Origin: Eubacterium sp.
Lineage (GTDB): Bacteria; Bacillota; Clostridia; Lachnospirales; CAG-274
Reading direction: 5' to 3'
Length of the DNA: 10,905 nt
Assembly: GCA_020859645.1 (NCBI GenBank)
Contig: JAJBVU010000007.1
Coordinates: 1 to 10,905 of the forward strand
Below the pieces are notes generated by a model. It was given only the letters and a program-made list of their open reading frames with translations. It did not search any database and had not been told where the DNA came from. Positions 1 through 6,105 of the stretch are shown in pieces. Made by a program: the position numbers and the translations under genes. Within the stretch, counting starts at the first letter, position 1; every line of letters begins with the position of its first letter.

Positions 1-124
1 GTTTAATGTGATAAAATCATAAGAGTGTAAAAAGTGCTGAAAAAATTCCGCTGTCAAAGCTTTTATAATTGCGGATATTAGGGCGGAAAGGAATTGTCGG
101 AAAAGACAAAAGGTAAAAATATTA

Positions 125-152
125 TTAAAATTACAAATTAACTTTTTATAAT
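125..152 (+). promoter_or_regulatory. Candidate promoter of the ankyrin-repeat gene
   Basis: A perfect TATAAT at 147-152 lies 22 bases before the start codon. Sixteen bases upstream is TTAAAA (125-130), a 4/6 match to the -35 consensus. The surroundings are strongly AT-rich, so chance matches are likely and the -35 is weak. The rest of 1-174 has stops in all forward frames and shows no gene. Confidence 0.45.
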
Positions 153-174
153 CTAATCACCTGAGGACACAGAT

Positions 175-1842
175 ATGCTTGACAAAATATTTTATATTAT
201 TAAGGTTATAATAAGCGGCATTGTTTTAGCAGCAGCAATGTTTACACGGGGCTGTACGTCCGACAATTATATAGAAAACTATGATTCATACGAAAAAATG
301 TTTAAAGCCTTGGAGGATAACAACTCTCAAGCCTTCGCAGAAGCGGTTAATGAGGGCGCCGACCCAAATCAGTTTGACAGCAGCCACGGAGGAACCCTTT
401 CTCCTTTGGTATATGCCGTAAATGAGGGCAGGTCAAAAAGCATAATAAAAACTATTTTAAATTATGACATAGACCCCAACTTAGTTGACAAGTCCGGAAT
501 GACTGTTTTTTATGAGATTTTAGAAAGTGATGAAGCATATAACAGGCTGCTGCCGGAAGCAGACCTAAACTTTGTAAGTGAAAAAGGCGAAAACGGCTTT
601 GACTATTTGATAAAAAATAATTCAAAGGTTCTGCAGGAAACAGGGGTAAAAAGTGCAAACTTTAAGTCTTTGACTGAAGCGGGAGCCGAGGTAACGGCGG
701 AAAACATAGAAAGAATGATAGACAAAATCAATGAAAGAGGTGCAAAGCTGTCATATTTATATGATTTAAAAATTCTTATAGATAACTGCAGATCGGCAAT
801 TGATGAAGAAAATGTGTATGCAGCCTTCAAGGGTACATTCTCCGAAAAGAATGAGTGTGACAGCGATCTCGTTTTATACGGTCTTGCGGCGAGCTGCGAA
901 AGCAGTGTTTTAAGCAAGTACATAGATGAGGACAGCGACTTGAATTTTCTGCTTCAAACGGCAATTATCTGCGGAAACCTTGACTGCGTCAAATATTTGA
1001 CGGAAACCGGTGCGGAGCTTATATACGAAGCAGACGGCAGTACAAAATATAATATAAGGCTTGCGGCTCAGTATAATAACACAGAGGTGCTTGATTATAT
1101 TATATCTGTCGACCCTGCGGCAATAGACGATTGTGTTTATTTGGCTGCGGAAAACCGTAATTTGGATATGATTAAATTCCTTATGGGCAAAGGCGCAAAA
1201 ATTTATAACAAAAATGCTTTTGACAAAGCCCTTCAGAACGATGATAATGAAATCATAAAATATTTTATTGAAAACGGATTTAACATAAATGATGTGGGAA
1301 ATAACGGTCTTAACAAGTATATGGTTGATATATACAGCTCCTGTGATATTGATACCATAAAAACAGCGGAAAAATATGCAGAAGAATTAAATGAAAATGA
1401 TATAGCTGCCGCACTTTATGATTGTGCTTATTTCAGGAATTATGATGCCCTGGTATATCTGAAGGAATCAGGTGTTGCTGATTTTAATGTCTGTGACACA
1501 GTATATGATAACGAAACCGGAGAATATCACTTTTTGGAATCTACTACTCCATTAATAGCTTCAGTAGAACGGGGATATTATGAAATTGTACGGTTTTTGG
1601 TTGAAAACGGAGCCAATACAAAGGATTATGCGGACAGTATGAAAAAAGAGCTTGCATCCTATGCGGGAAAAATCGATGACATTTATGCATATTTGATAAG
1701 CAAGGGTATTATTGAAGCCGAAGAAGAGGAAACTGAAGATAAAGCTGACTTAACGGTTTTTGAAGAAGCCCTCAAAGACTATGAAAAAAGCAATAAAAAA
1801 AGCAGACCCATTACAGATTTATGGAAAGAGCTTGATTTATAA
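175..1842 (+). CDS. Ankyrin-repeat protein with N-terminal membrane/lipoprotein anchor, function unknown
   Basis: This 555-residue protein starts with a short basic segment (K4, K10) and a hydrophobic stretch at about residues 5-23, ending at Cys27 in the context T-R-G-C. This resembles a lipoprotein signal, but the lipobox is poor, so it could instead be an uncleaved anchor. The rest is a degenerate ankyrin array. The clearest repeats are near residues 40-68, 74-105, 257-285, 293-318, 319-345, 347-375, 408-440 and 456-487. The last one (TPLIASVERGYYEIVRFLVENGAN) is closest to the ankyrin consensus. Residues 107-255 are too diverged to assign repeat by repeat. An acidic run (514-523) precedes a charged tail. 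Ankyrin repeats normally bind proteins, and no catalytic domain is visible. The start is supported by GAGG at 163-166, eight bases before the ATG. The gene looks more AT-rich than its neighbours and stands alone, converging on the transporter operon. The ankyrin call is good; partner and role are unknown. Confidence 0.8.
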   Translation: MLDKIFYIIKVIISGIVLAAAMFTRGCTSDNYIENYDSYEKMFKALEDNNSQAFAEAVNEGADPNQFDSSHGGTLSPLVYAVNEGRSKSIIKTILNYDIDPNLVDKSGMTVFYEILESDEAYNRLLPEADLNFVSEKGENGFDYLIKNNSKVLQETGVKSANFKSLTEAGAEVTAENIERMIDKINERGAKLSYLYDLKILIDNCRSAIDEENVYAAFKGTFSEKNECDSDLVLYGLAASCESSVLSKYIDEDSDLNFLLQTAIICGNLDCVKYLTETGAELIYEADGSTKYNIRLAAQYNNTEVLDYIISVDPAAIDDCVYLAAENRNLDMIKFLMGKGAKIYNKNAFDKALQNDDNEIIKYFIENGFNINDVGNNGLNKYMVDIYSSCDIDTIKTAEKYAEELNENDIAAALYDCAYFRNYDALVYLKESGVADFNVCDTVYDNETGEYHFLESTTPLIASVERGYYEIVRFLVENGANTKDYADSMKKELASYAGKIDDIYAYLISKGIIEAEEEETEDKADLTVFEEALKDYEKSNKKSRPITDLWKELDL

Positions 1843-1864
1843 AAGGCTTAAAAATGACAATAAA

Positions 1865-1906
1865 AAACGGTTCTCAAAAGGTCAATTGATCTTATGAGAG
1901 CCGTTT
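1865..1906. terminator. Bidirectional terminator between convergent genes
   Basis: The 12-base arms AAACGGTTCTCA (1865-1876) and TGAGAGCCGTTT (1895-1906) pair, with one G-U in the plus-strand RNA and one C-A mismatch in the minus-strand RNA. The 18-base loop contains the palindrome TCAATTGA. Read on the minus strand, the stem runs into six T followed by ATTG, a good intrinsic terminator for the ATPase gene that ends at 1914. On the plus strand the tail (GTGTTTATT) is weaker but suitably placed 22 bases after the ankyrin gene. Confidence 0.85.
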
Positions 1907-1913
1907 GTGTTTA

Positions 1914-2675
1914 TTAAAGTACTTTATCCAAAAATTCCTTTAAGCGGTCGCTTTTGGGGTTTGTGAAAAATTCGTCGGGGGTGTTTTCCTCCAAAATTTT
2001 TCCGTTTTCCATAAAGATAATACGTGAGCCTACTTCACGGGCAAAGCCCATTTCGTGGGTAACAACAACCATTGTCATCTTCTGTCTTGCAAGCCCCTTC
2101 ATAACGTCCAAAACCTCGCCTACCATTTCCGGGTCAAGGGCTGAGGTGGGCGCGTCAAAAAGCATTACGTCCGGTTCCATACAAAGGGCACGAACGATAG
2201 CTATACGCTGCATCTGACCGCCCGAAAGCTGATTGGGATAGCTTTCCGCTCTGTCTGCAAGCCCTACCTTTTCCAAAAGCTCCATAGCCTTTGCTTCAGC
2301 CTCCTGCTTGCTCTTTTTAAGAAGCTTCATAGGCCCTAAGATCAGGTTTTTCATAATGCTCATATGGGGGAAAAGATTAAACTGCTGAAAAACCATTCCC
2401 ATTTTACGGCGGTGTCTGTTAAGATTGTTTTTAGGATCGGTTATGTCCGAGTCTTCAAAGTAAATGTGACCGTCGGTTGGTATTTCAAGAAGGTTTAAGC
2501 AGCGGAGGAAGGTTGACTTTCCCGAACCGGAGGGACCTATAACAACCACAACCTCGCCGTTATCGATTTGGTTGTTTATGTGGTCAAGGGCTAAGGTTGC
2601 GTTGCCGAAGTCCTTTGTTAAATTAACTACTTTAATAAGAGGTTCATTTGCCCCTGTTTTATCAGCGTTTTTCAC
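1914..2675 (-). CDS. Polar amino acid ABC transporter, ATP-binding protein (GlnQ/HisP family) with Walker B Glu replaced by Ala
   Basis: This cytoplasmic ATPase subunit is 253 residues, the usual length for the family. It has Walker A GPSGSGKST (47-55), the Q-loop at Q97-Q98, signature LSGGQ (150-154), Walker B ending in D174, the D-loop SALD (178-181) and the H-loop H207. It should dimerise and drive the permease encoded just upstream. The residue after Walker B D174 is Ala175 (codon GCG), giving DAPTSALD where the family normally has DEPTSALD. That glutamate is the general base for ATP hydrolysis, so the change may slow turnover or reflect a lineage variant. The start is GTG at 2675, overlapping the permease end by 14 bases, with AAAGGAGG at 2693-2686, so translation is probably coupled. 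It is the last gene of the operon, followed by a terminator. The substrate is not readable from the ATPase. Confidence 0.95.
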   Translation of the reverse strand: MKNADKTGANEPLIKVVNLTKDFGNATLALDHINNQIDNGEVVVVIGPSGSGKSTFLRCLNLLEIPTDGHIYFEDSDITDPKNNLNRHRRKMGMVFQQFNLFPHMSIMKNLILGPMKLLKKSKQEAEAKAMELLEKVGLADRAESYPNQLSGGQMQRIAIVRALCMEPDVMLFDAPTSALDPEMVGEVLDVMKGLARQKMTMVVVTHEMGFAREVGSRIIFMENGKILEENTPDEFFTNPKSDRLKEFLDKVL

Positions 2676-3444
2676 TTGAGGTCAGCCTCCTTTCAAGCTT
2701 GTCAAGCACGGTTCTCAAAATAGTAACCACAATCAAATAGAGTGCGGCTGCTGCAAGAAGAGGCATATAAGCGTCATAGGTTGAATTTCTGATAATAAGA
2801 GCCTTTGAGAGCAGGTCCTCAAGAGCAACCATACTTGCAACGGAGGTTTCCTTAAGAAGTGTTATAAGCTCGTTGCAGAGCATAGGAAGAGCAATTTTGA
2901 TTGCCTGGGGCAGGATAACATACCACATTGTGCTGACAAAACCGAAGCCCAGACTTCTGCCTGCTTCCATCTGACCCTTGGGAACACCGTTAAGACCGCC
3001 TCTGATAATTTCCGCAATGTATGCGCTTGAATTAATGGTGAAGCCCAAAATAGCTATTGCCACCTTGTTGCGGCTGTTGGCGAAAATACAGAAGTAGATA
3101 ATCATAATCTGCACGATTGTAGGCGTGCCCTGAATTATAATTAAGTAAACCTTGCAGACAGCATTAAGAACGGAAAGTATAATGTTGCCGATTTTTTGTG
3201 TAAAGGAGTAGCGGGGCAGCTTTTGGCGGCTGTCGTGAGTGGCTCTTATTATGGCAATAAGGGAGCCTAAAATAAGACCGAAAATGAATGAGAAAAACGT
3301 CAGCTTAAGTGTAACCCACAAGCCCTGAAGAAGCCATGTCCAGCGGTCCTGATAAATAAAGTTGTTATAAAAGTTTGCTGAGATTTTTTCCACCCATTCC
3401 GGAGATGTGAAAAAAACCAAAATGTTATATAATATTTCTTTCAT
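2662..3444 (-). CDS. Polar amino acid ABC transporter, permease (HisM/GlnP family)
   Basis: This integral membrane subunit of 260 residues forms the translocation path, probably as a homodimer since only one permease gene is present. Hydrophobic segments are visible near residues 38-68, 85-120, 127-147, 172-200 and 227-248. The cytoplasmic EAA loop that docks on the ATPase is at 160-181 (EAGRSLGFG, then LPQAIKIALP). The family segment normally written RGTP reads QGTP at 105-108, a mild deviation. The ATG is preceded by GAGGA at 3455-3451, six bases away. The gene lies 65 bases after the binding-protein gene, with a stem-loop in the gap, and overlaps the ATPase gene by 14 bases. The first ~35 residues are longer than in minimal family members and may include an extra peripheral segment. 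The family call is firm; the transported amino acid is not determined. Confidence 0.95.
   Translation of the reverse strand: MKEILYNILVFFTSPEWVEKISANFYNNFIYQDRWTWLLQGLWVTLKLTFFSFIFGLILGSLIAIIRATHDSRQKLPRYSFTQKIGNIILSVLNAVCKVYLIIIQGTPTIVQIMIIYFCIFANSRNKVAIAILGFTINSSAYIAEIIRGGLNGVPKGQMEAGRSLGFGFVSTMWYVILPQAIKIALPMLCNELITLLKETSVASMVALEDLLSKALIIRNSTYDAYMPLLAAAALYLIVVTILRTVLDKLERRLTSSEKR
2686..2693 (-). promoter_or_regulatory. Ribosome binding site deciding the GTG start of the ATPase gene
   Basis: AAAGGAGG on the minus strand lies inside the permease coding sequence, ten bases before GTG at 2675-2673. No ATG is better placed, so the GTG start is preferred. Confidence 0.75.
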
Positions 3445-3462
3445 ATTAAATCCTCAATTTTG

Positions 3463-3492
3463 AAAAAGGGGGTGAAGGAAACTCACACCCTT
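3463..3492 (-). terminator. Intercistronic stem-loop between binding-protein and permease genes (leaky terminator or RNA stabiliser)
   Basis: On the minus strand AAGGGTGTGA (3492-3483) pairs with TCACCCCCTT (3475-3466): ten positions with one mismatch and a seven-base loop. It runs into a stretch of five T (3467-3463). It sits 18 bases after the binding-protein stop. In such operons a structure of this kind lets the binding protein be made in excess over the membrane parts; that role is inferred here. Confidence 0.6.
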
Positions 3493-3509
3493 GAAAGTAA
3501 CTAATGTTA

Positions 3510-4352
3510 TCAGTCTTCTACAAGATATTCGTCAAGAATTGCCTGAAGTGTTCCGTCAGCTTCCATATCTGCAAGAGCTGAGTTGATAGCGTCAAGAAGT
3601 GCTTCGTTGTCCTTGCTTACGCAGATAGCATACTGCTCTGATGTGAGAGGATCGGGAAGAATTTCAAGACCTTCATTTGCGTTTACGATGCTCTTTGCAG
3701 GCTGATTGTCGATTACGATAACTTCAATCTTGTTTGAAAGAAGAGCCTGACCTGTTTCAACAGCACTTGAAAAACGCTGAATTTCAGCTGCTTCAATACC
3801 GTTTTCTGCGTCTGAAACATAGTCATCGCCTGTTGTGCCTCTCTGAACACCGATGATCTTTCCGTTTAAGTCCTCAACGGAAGTAATGTCTGAGCCTTCG
3901 GGAACAACGATAACCTGACCTGCTTCAACGTAAGGAGTAGAGAAGTTTACGTTTACAAGTCTTTCTTCGTTTACTGTCATACCTGCGATACCAACGTCGA
4001 TTTTTCCGCTTGTAACGGCAGGAATAATTGCGTCAAAGTCCATATTTTCAACAACAGCTTCAAGACCTAATCTTTCGCCGAGTTCAGCTGCGATGTCAGC
4101 GTCAATGCCTACAACCTCGTTGTTGTCGATTGACTCATAGGGAGGGAATGATGCGTTTGTTCCCCAAATAAGCTGACCGTCTTCAACTGTTGTGACAACT
4201 GCCTCTGTGTCCTCTGAAGCCTCGTCTGATGCTTCAGCTTCAGCTGATGTGTCGGCTGAGTCTGCTGTGTCTGTGCTGCCGCCGCAGGCTGCAAGTGAAA
4301 GTGTCATAGCCCCTGCAATTACAACGGCTGTTAATGCTCTGAAATATTTCAT
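3510..4352 (-). CDS. Polar amino acid ABC transporter, substrate-binding lipoprotein
   Basis: This protein of 280 residues captures the amino acid outside the cell and passes it to the permease. The N-terminus is a lipoprotein signal with lipobox LAAC, lipidated at Cys23. Residues 24-60 are a flexible linker rich in Ser, Ala, Thr, Asp and Glu. The binding domain (about 61-280) has the family opening WGTNASFPPYE (63-73), VGIDADIA (81-88), GMTVNEER (124-131), QRGTTG (170-175) and IDNQPA (214-219). By family analogy T126 and R131 hold the substrate carboxylate and D215 its amino group. The start is ATG at 4352, chosen because AAGGAGG (4369-4363) lies ten bases upstream and the signal peptide begins there. 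A further in-frame ATG at 4388 would put extra residues before the signal and lies upstream of that ribosome site. It is first gene of the operon. Glutamine, another polar amino acid or a basic one all remain possible. Confidence 0.95.
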   Translation of the reverse strand: MKYFRALTAVVIAGAMTLSLAACGGSTDTADSADTSAEAEASDEASEDTEAVVTTVEDGQLIWGTNASFPPYESIDNNEVVGIDADIAAELGERLGLEAVVENMDFDAIIPAVTSGKIDVGIAGMTVNEERLVNVNFSTPYVEAGQVIVVPEGSDITSVEDLNGKIIGVQRGTTGDDYVSDAENGIEAAEIQRFSSAVETGQALLSNKIEVIVIDNQPAKSIVNANEGLEILPDPLTSEQYAICVSKDNEALLDAINSALADMEADGTLQAILDEYLVED

Positions 4353-4362
4353 AATTAATTTT

Positions 4363-4369
4363 CCTCCTT
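4363..4369 (-). promoter_or_regulatory. Ribosome binding site deciding the binding-protein start
   Basis: AAGGAGG on the minus strand is ten bases before ATG at 4352-4350. It supports this start over the in-frame ATG at 4388, which lies upstream of it and would add twelve residues before the signal peptide. Confidence 0.85.
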
Positions 4370-4411
4370 GGATGATTTGATATAACATCGATAAATAACT
4401 TATCTTTAATC

Positions 4412-4440
4412 ATTCTATTACATATTTATTCAAAAGTAAA
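4412..4440 (-). promoter_or_regulatory. Promoter of the amino acid ABC transporter operon
   Basis: On the minus strand a -35 TTTACT (4440-4435, 4/6 match) and a -10 TAGAAT (4417-4412, 5/6 match) are separated by 17 bases. Transcription would begin near 4405, giving a leader of about 50 bases. An AT-only tract, including the palindrome AATTTTTAAAAATT at 4452-4465, lies just upstream of the -35 and could act as an UP element. No repressor operator was recognised. Confidence 0.6.
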
Positions 4441-4538
4441 GTCTTTTTTTGAATTTTTAAAAATTTTATTTGGTACTATTAATACAACATTATCAGCGTC
4501 ACAGGCTTTAATCCGAAGTATTTTGTTTAATTATACGA

Positions 4539-4570
4539 GAAAGCACAGCCTTGGGAGAAGCTGTGCTTTC
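4539..4570. terminator. Strong 11-bp hairpin, probable terminator of the glt operon
   Basis: GAAAGCACAGC (4539-4549) and GCTGTGCTTTC (4560-4570) are perfect inverted arms around a ten-base loop. The hairpin lies between the gltD stop and the transporter promoter, where transcription from gltD should end. Neither flank has a real T tract (the minus-strand tail is TCGTATAATT). It may therefore be a weak or factor-assisted terminator, or an RNA 3' end stabiliser. Confidence 0.6.
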
Positions 4571-4601
4571 GTAATAAAATATTAAGGAGATGAATTATAT
4601 A

Positions 4602-4624
4602 ATAACACGGCTTCGCCGCATTAT
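4602..4624 (-). terminator. Short GC hairpin just after gltD
   Basis: On the minus strand, 21 bases past the gltD stop, CGGC-GAA-GCCG forms a 4-bp stem with a three-base loop. A 2x2 internal loop then separates it from four outer pairs ATAA/TTAT. The sequence after it, TATATAATTC, is AT-rich but not a T run. It could be a first terminator, a 3' end stabiliser or a copy of a small interspersed palindrome. Only this copy was noticed in the window. Confidence 0.35.
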
Positions 4625-4644
4625 CCGAAATCAGATTGGGCTTT

Positions 4645-6105
4645 TTACTTGCTCTTCAAATATCTGTCGCACTCCAAAGCGGCTTCTCTGCCCTCGTGAA
4701 TAGCCCAAACCACGAGAGACTGACCTCTCCTCATATCCCCGGCGGAAAATACACCGTTAAGACTTGTGGAATATTTTCCCTTAGGGGTCAAAACATTGCT
4801 TCTTGCATCGGTTTCAAGTCTCAGCTCATTTATAACTCCCTGTTCGGGGCCCATAAAGCCCATAGCTATAAGAAGAAGCTGACAGGGCAAAACCTTTTCT
4901 GAGCCGGCAATAGGCTTGGGAATCATTCTTCCCCCCTGGTTTACCCATTCAACCTTTGAGGTGTGAACCTCTTTTATGTTGCCGAAGGCATCGCCCACAA
5001 GCTTGGTGGCTGTAGTGAGATAGGTTCTGGGGTCTTTGCCGTAAAGGTAAATAGCCTCCTCCTGACCGTAGTCAACCTTTTTGATTTTGGGCCACTGAGG
5101 CCAGGGGTTTTCTTCTCTTCTGCCCACAGTCAGCTCAGGCATAATTTCAAGCTGGGTTACACTCTTGCAGCCGTGTCTGATAGATGTACCGACGCAGTCT
5201 GTACCCGTATCGCCGCCGCCGATTATAACAACGTCCTTGCCCTTTGCGCTTATATATTCGCCGTCCTGAAGGTTTGAGTCCAAAAGGCTCTTTGTGTTTC
5301 TTCTCAAAAAGTCAACGGCAAAGTAAATTCCGTTAAGGTCACGGCCTTCAATCTTTAAATCCCTCGGCAATGTTGCTCCGCAGCAGAACACAGCGGCGTC
5401 AAACTCCCCTACCAGCTTTTCGGCTGAATAGTTTTTGCCTATTTCGGTGTTGGTTTTAAACTCAATGCCCTCTTCCTTAAGAATACCTATTCTCCGCTCA
5501 ACAACCTTTTTGTCAAGCTTCATATTGGGTATTCCGTACATAAGCAGTCCGCCGCAGCGGTCGGCTCTTTCGAAAACCGTAACGTTATGTCCCAGCCTGT
5601 TAAGCCTTTCGGCACAGGAAAGCCCCGAAGGTCCTGAGCCTACAACTGCAACGCTTTTGCCTGTTCTTCTCTTAGGCGGCTTGGGAACAACCTTCCCCTG
5701 TTCAAACATTTTATCTATAATGTGAACCTCTATATTTTTGACCGTTACTGAAGGCTCGTGCATACCCAGTGTACAGCTGCCTTCGCACAGTGCCGGGCAG
5801 ACTCTTCCCGTAAATTCGGGGAAGGGAGAGGTCATAGAAAGCCTTCTGTATGCCTCTTCATATTTACCTCTGTAAACAAGATCATTCCATTCGGGGATTA
5901 AATTTCCCAAGGGACAGCCCCCTACAACGGGGTCGCCGGTATGACAGAATGGAATACCGCAGTTCATACAGCGTGCGCCCTGTTTTTCAAGAGATTTTTC
6001 ATCAAAATGAGTGTGGAACTCATTCCAGTCTTTTATTCTTTCTTCAGGAGACCGATCCGTCGGCAGCTCCCGTTTATATTCCATAAATCCGGTAGGCTTA
6101 CCCAT
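4645..6105 (-). CDS. gltD: Glutamate synthase (NADPH), small (beta) subunit
   Basis: This 486-residue protein feeds electrons from NADPH through FAD and iron-sulfur clusters to the large subunit, where glutamine and 2-oxoglutarate become two glutamates. The N-terminal cluster domain carries cysteines C46, C49, C54, C64 and C103, C107, C111 in the spacing typical of GltD and its relatives. The FAD dinucleotide fold has GSGPSG at 156-161. The NADPH fold has GGGDTG at 296-301. The C-terminal FAD motif GVFSAGD is at 450-456, followed by RGQSLVVWAIHEGREAA. The length is close to the usual ~480. The ATG overlaps the end of gltB by eight bases, with AAAGGAG (6123-6117) inside gltB eleven bases upstream, so coupled translation is likely. 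Related proteins such as the DPD or NfnB reductases share the fold, but adjacency to gltB settles the assignment. Confidence 0.97.
   Translation of the reverse strand: MGKPTGFMEYKRELPTDRSPEERIKDWNEFHTHFDEKSLEKQGARCMNCGIPFCHTGDPVVGGCPLGNLIPEWNDLVYRGKYEEAYRRLSMTSPFPEFTGRVCPALCEGSCTLGMHEPSVTVKNIEVHIIDKMFEQGKVVPKPPKRRTGKSVAVVGSGPSGLSCAERLNRLGHNVTVFERADRCGGLLMYGIPNMKLDKKVVERRIGILKEEGIEFKTNTEIGKNYSAEKLVGEFDAAVFCCGATLPRDLKIEGRDLNGIYFAVDFLRRNTKSLLDSNLQDGEYISAKGKDVVIIGGGDTGTDCVGTSIRHGCKSVTQLEIMPELTVGRREENPWPQWPKIKKVDYGQEEAIYLYGKDPRTYLTTATKLVGDAFGNIKEVHTSKVEWVNQGGRMIPKPIAGSEKVLPCQLLLIAMGFMGPEQGVINELRLETDARSNVLTPKGKYSTSLNGVFSAGDMRRGQSLVVWAIHEGREAALECDRYLKSK

Noticed and set aside
64..69. A second TATAAT upstream of the ankyrin gene
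   Set aside because: No acceptable -35 lies at the right distance, and the region is AT-rich.
46..88. Inverted pair TTCCGC / GCGGAA upstream of the ankyrin gene
   Set aside because: The arms are only six bases and the loop is over 30 bases, so chance is the simplest explanation.
603..923. Antisense open frame of 106 codons within the ankyrin gene
   Set aside because: It is a shadow of a supported gene, with no ribosome site or recognisable domain.
4590..4700. Short plus-strand frame beginning at the ATG in AAGGAGATG near 4590
   Set aside because: The purine-rich motif abuts the ATG with no usable spacing. The frame runs antisense into gltD and has no homology signal.
4636..4902. Plus-strand open frame of 88 codons
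   Set aside because: It is antisense to the conserved C-terminal part of gltD and has no ribosome site.
6098..6105. Possible frameshift or fusion at the gltB/gltD overlap
   Set aside because: The eight-base overlap with an internal ribosome site is ordinary operon coupling, and both proteins are complete.
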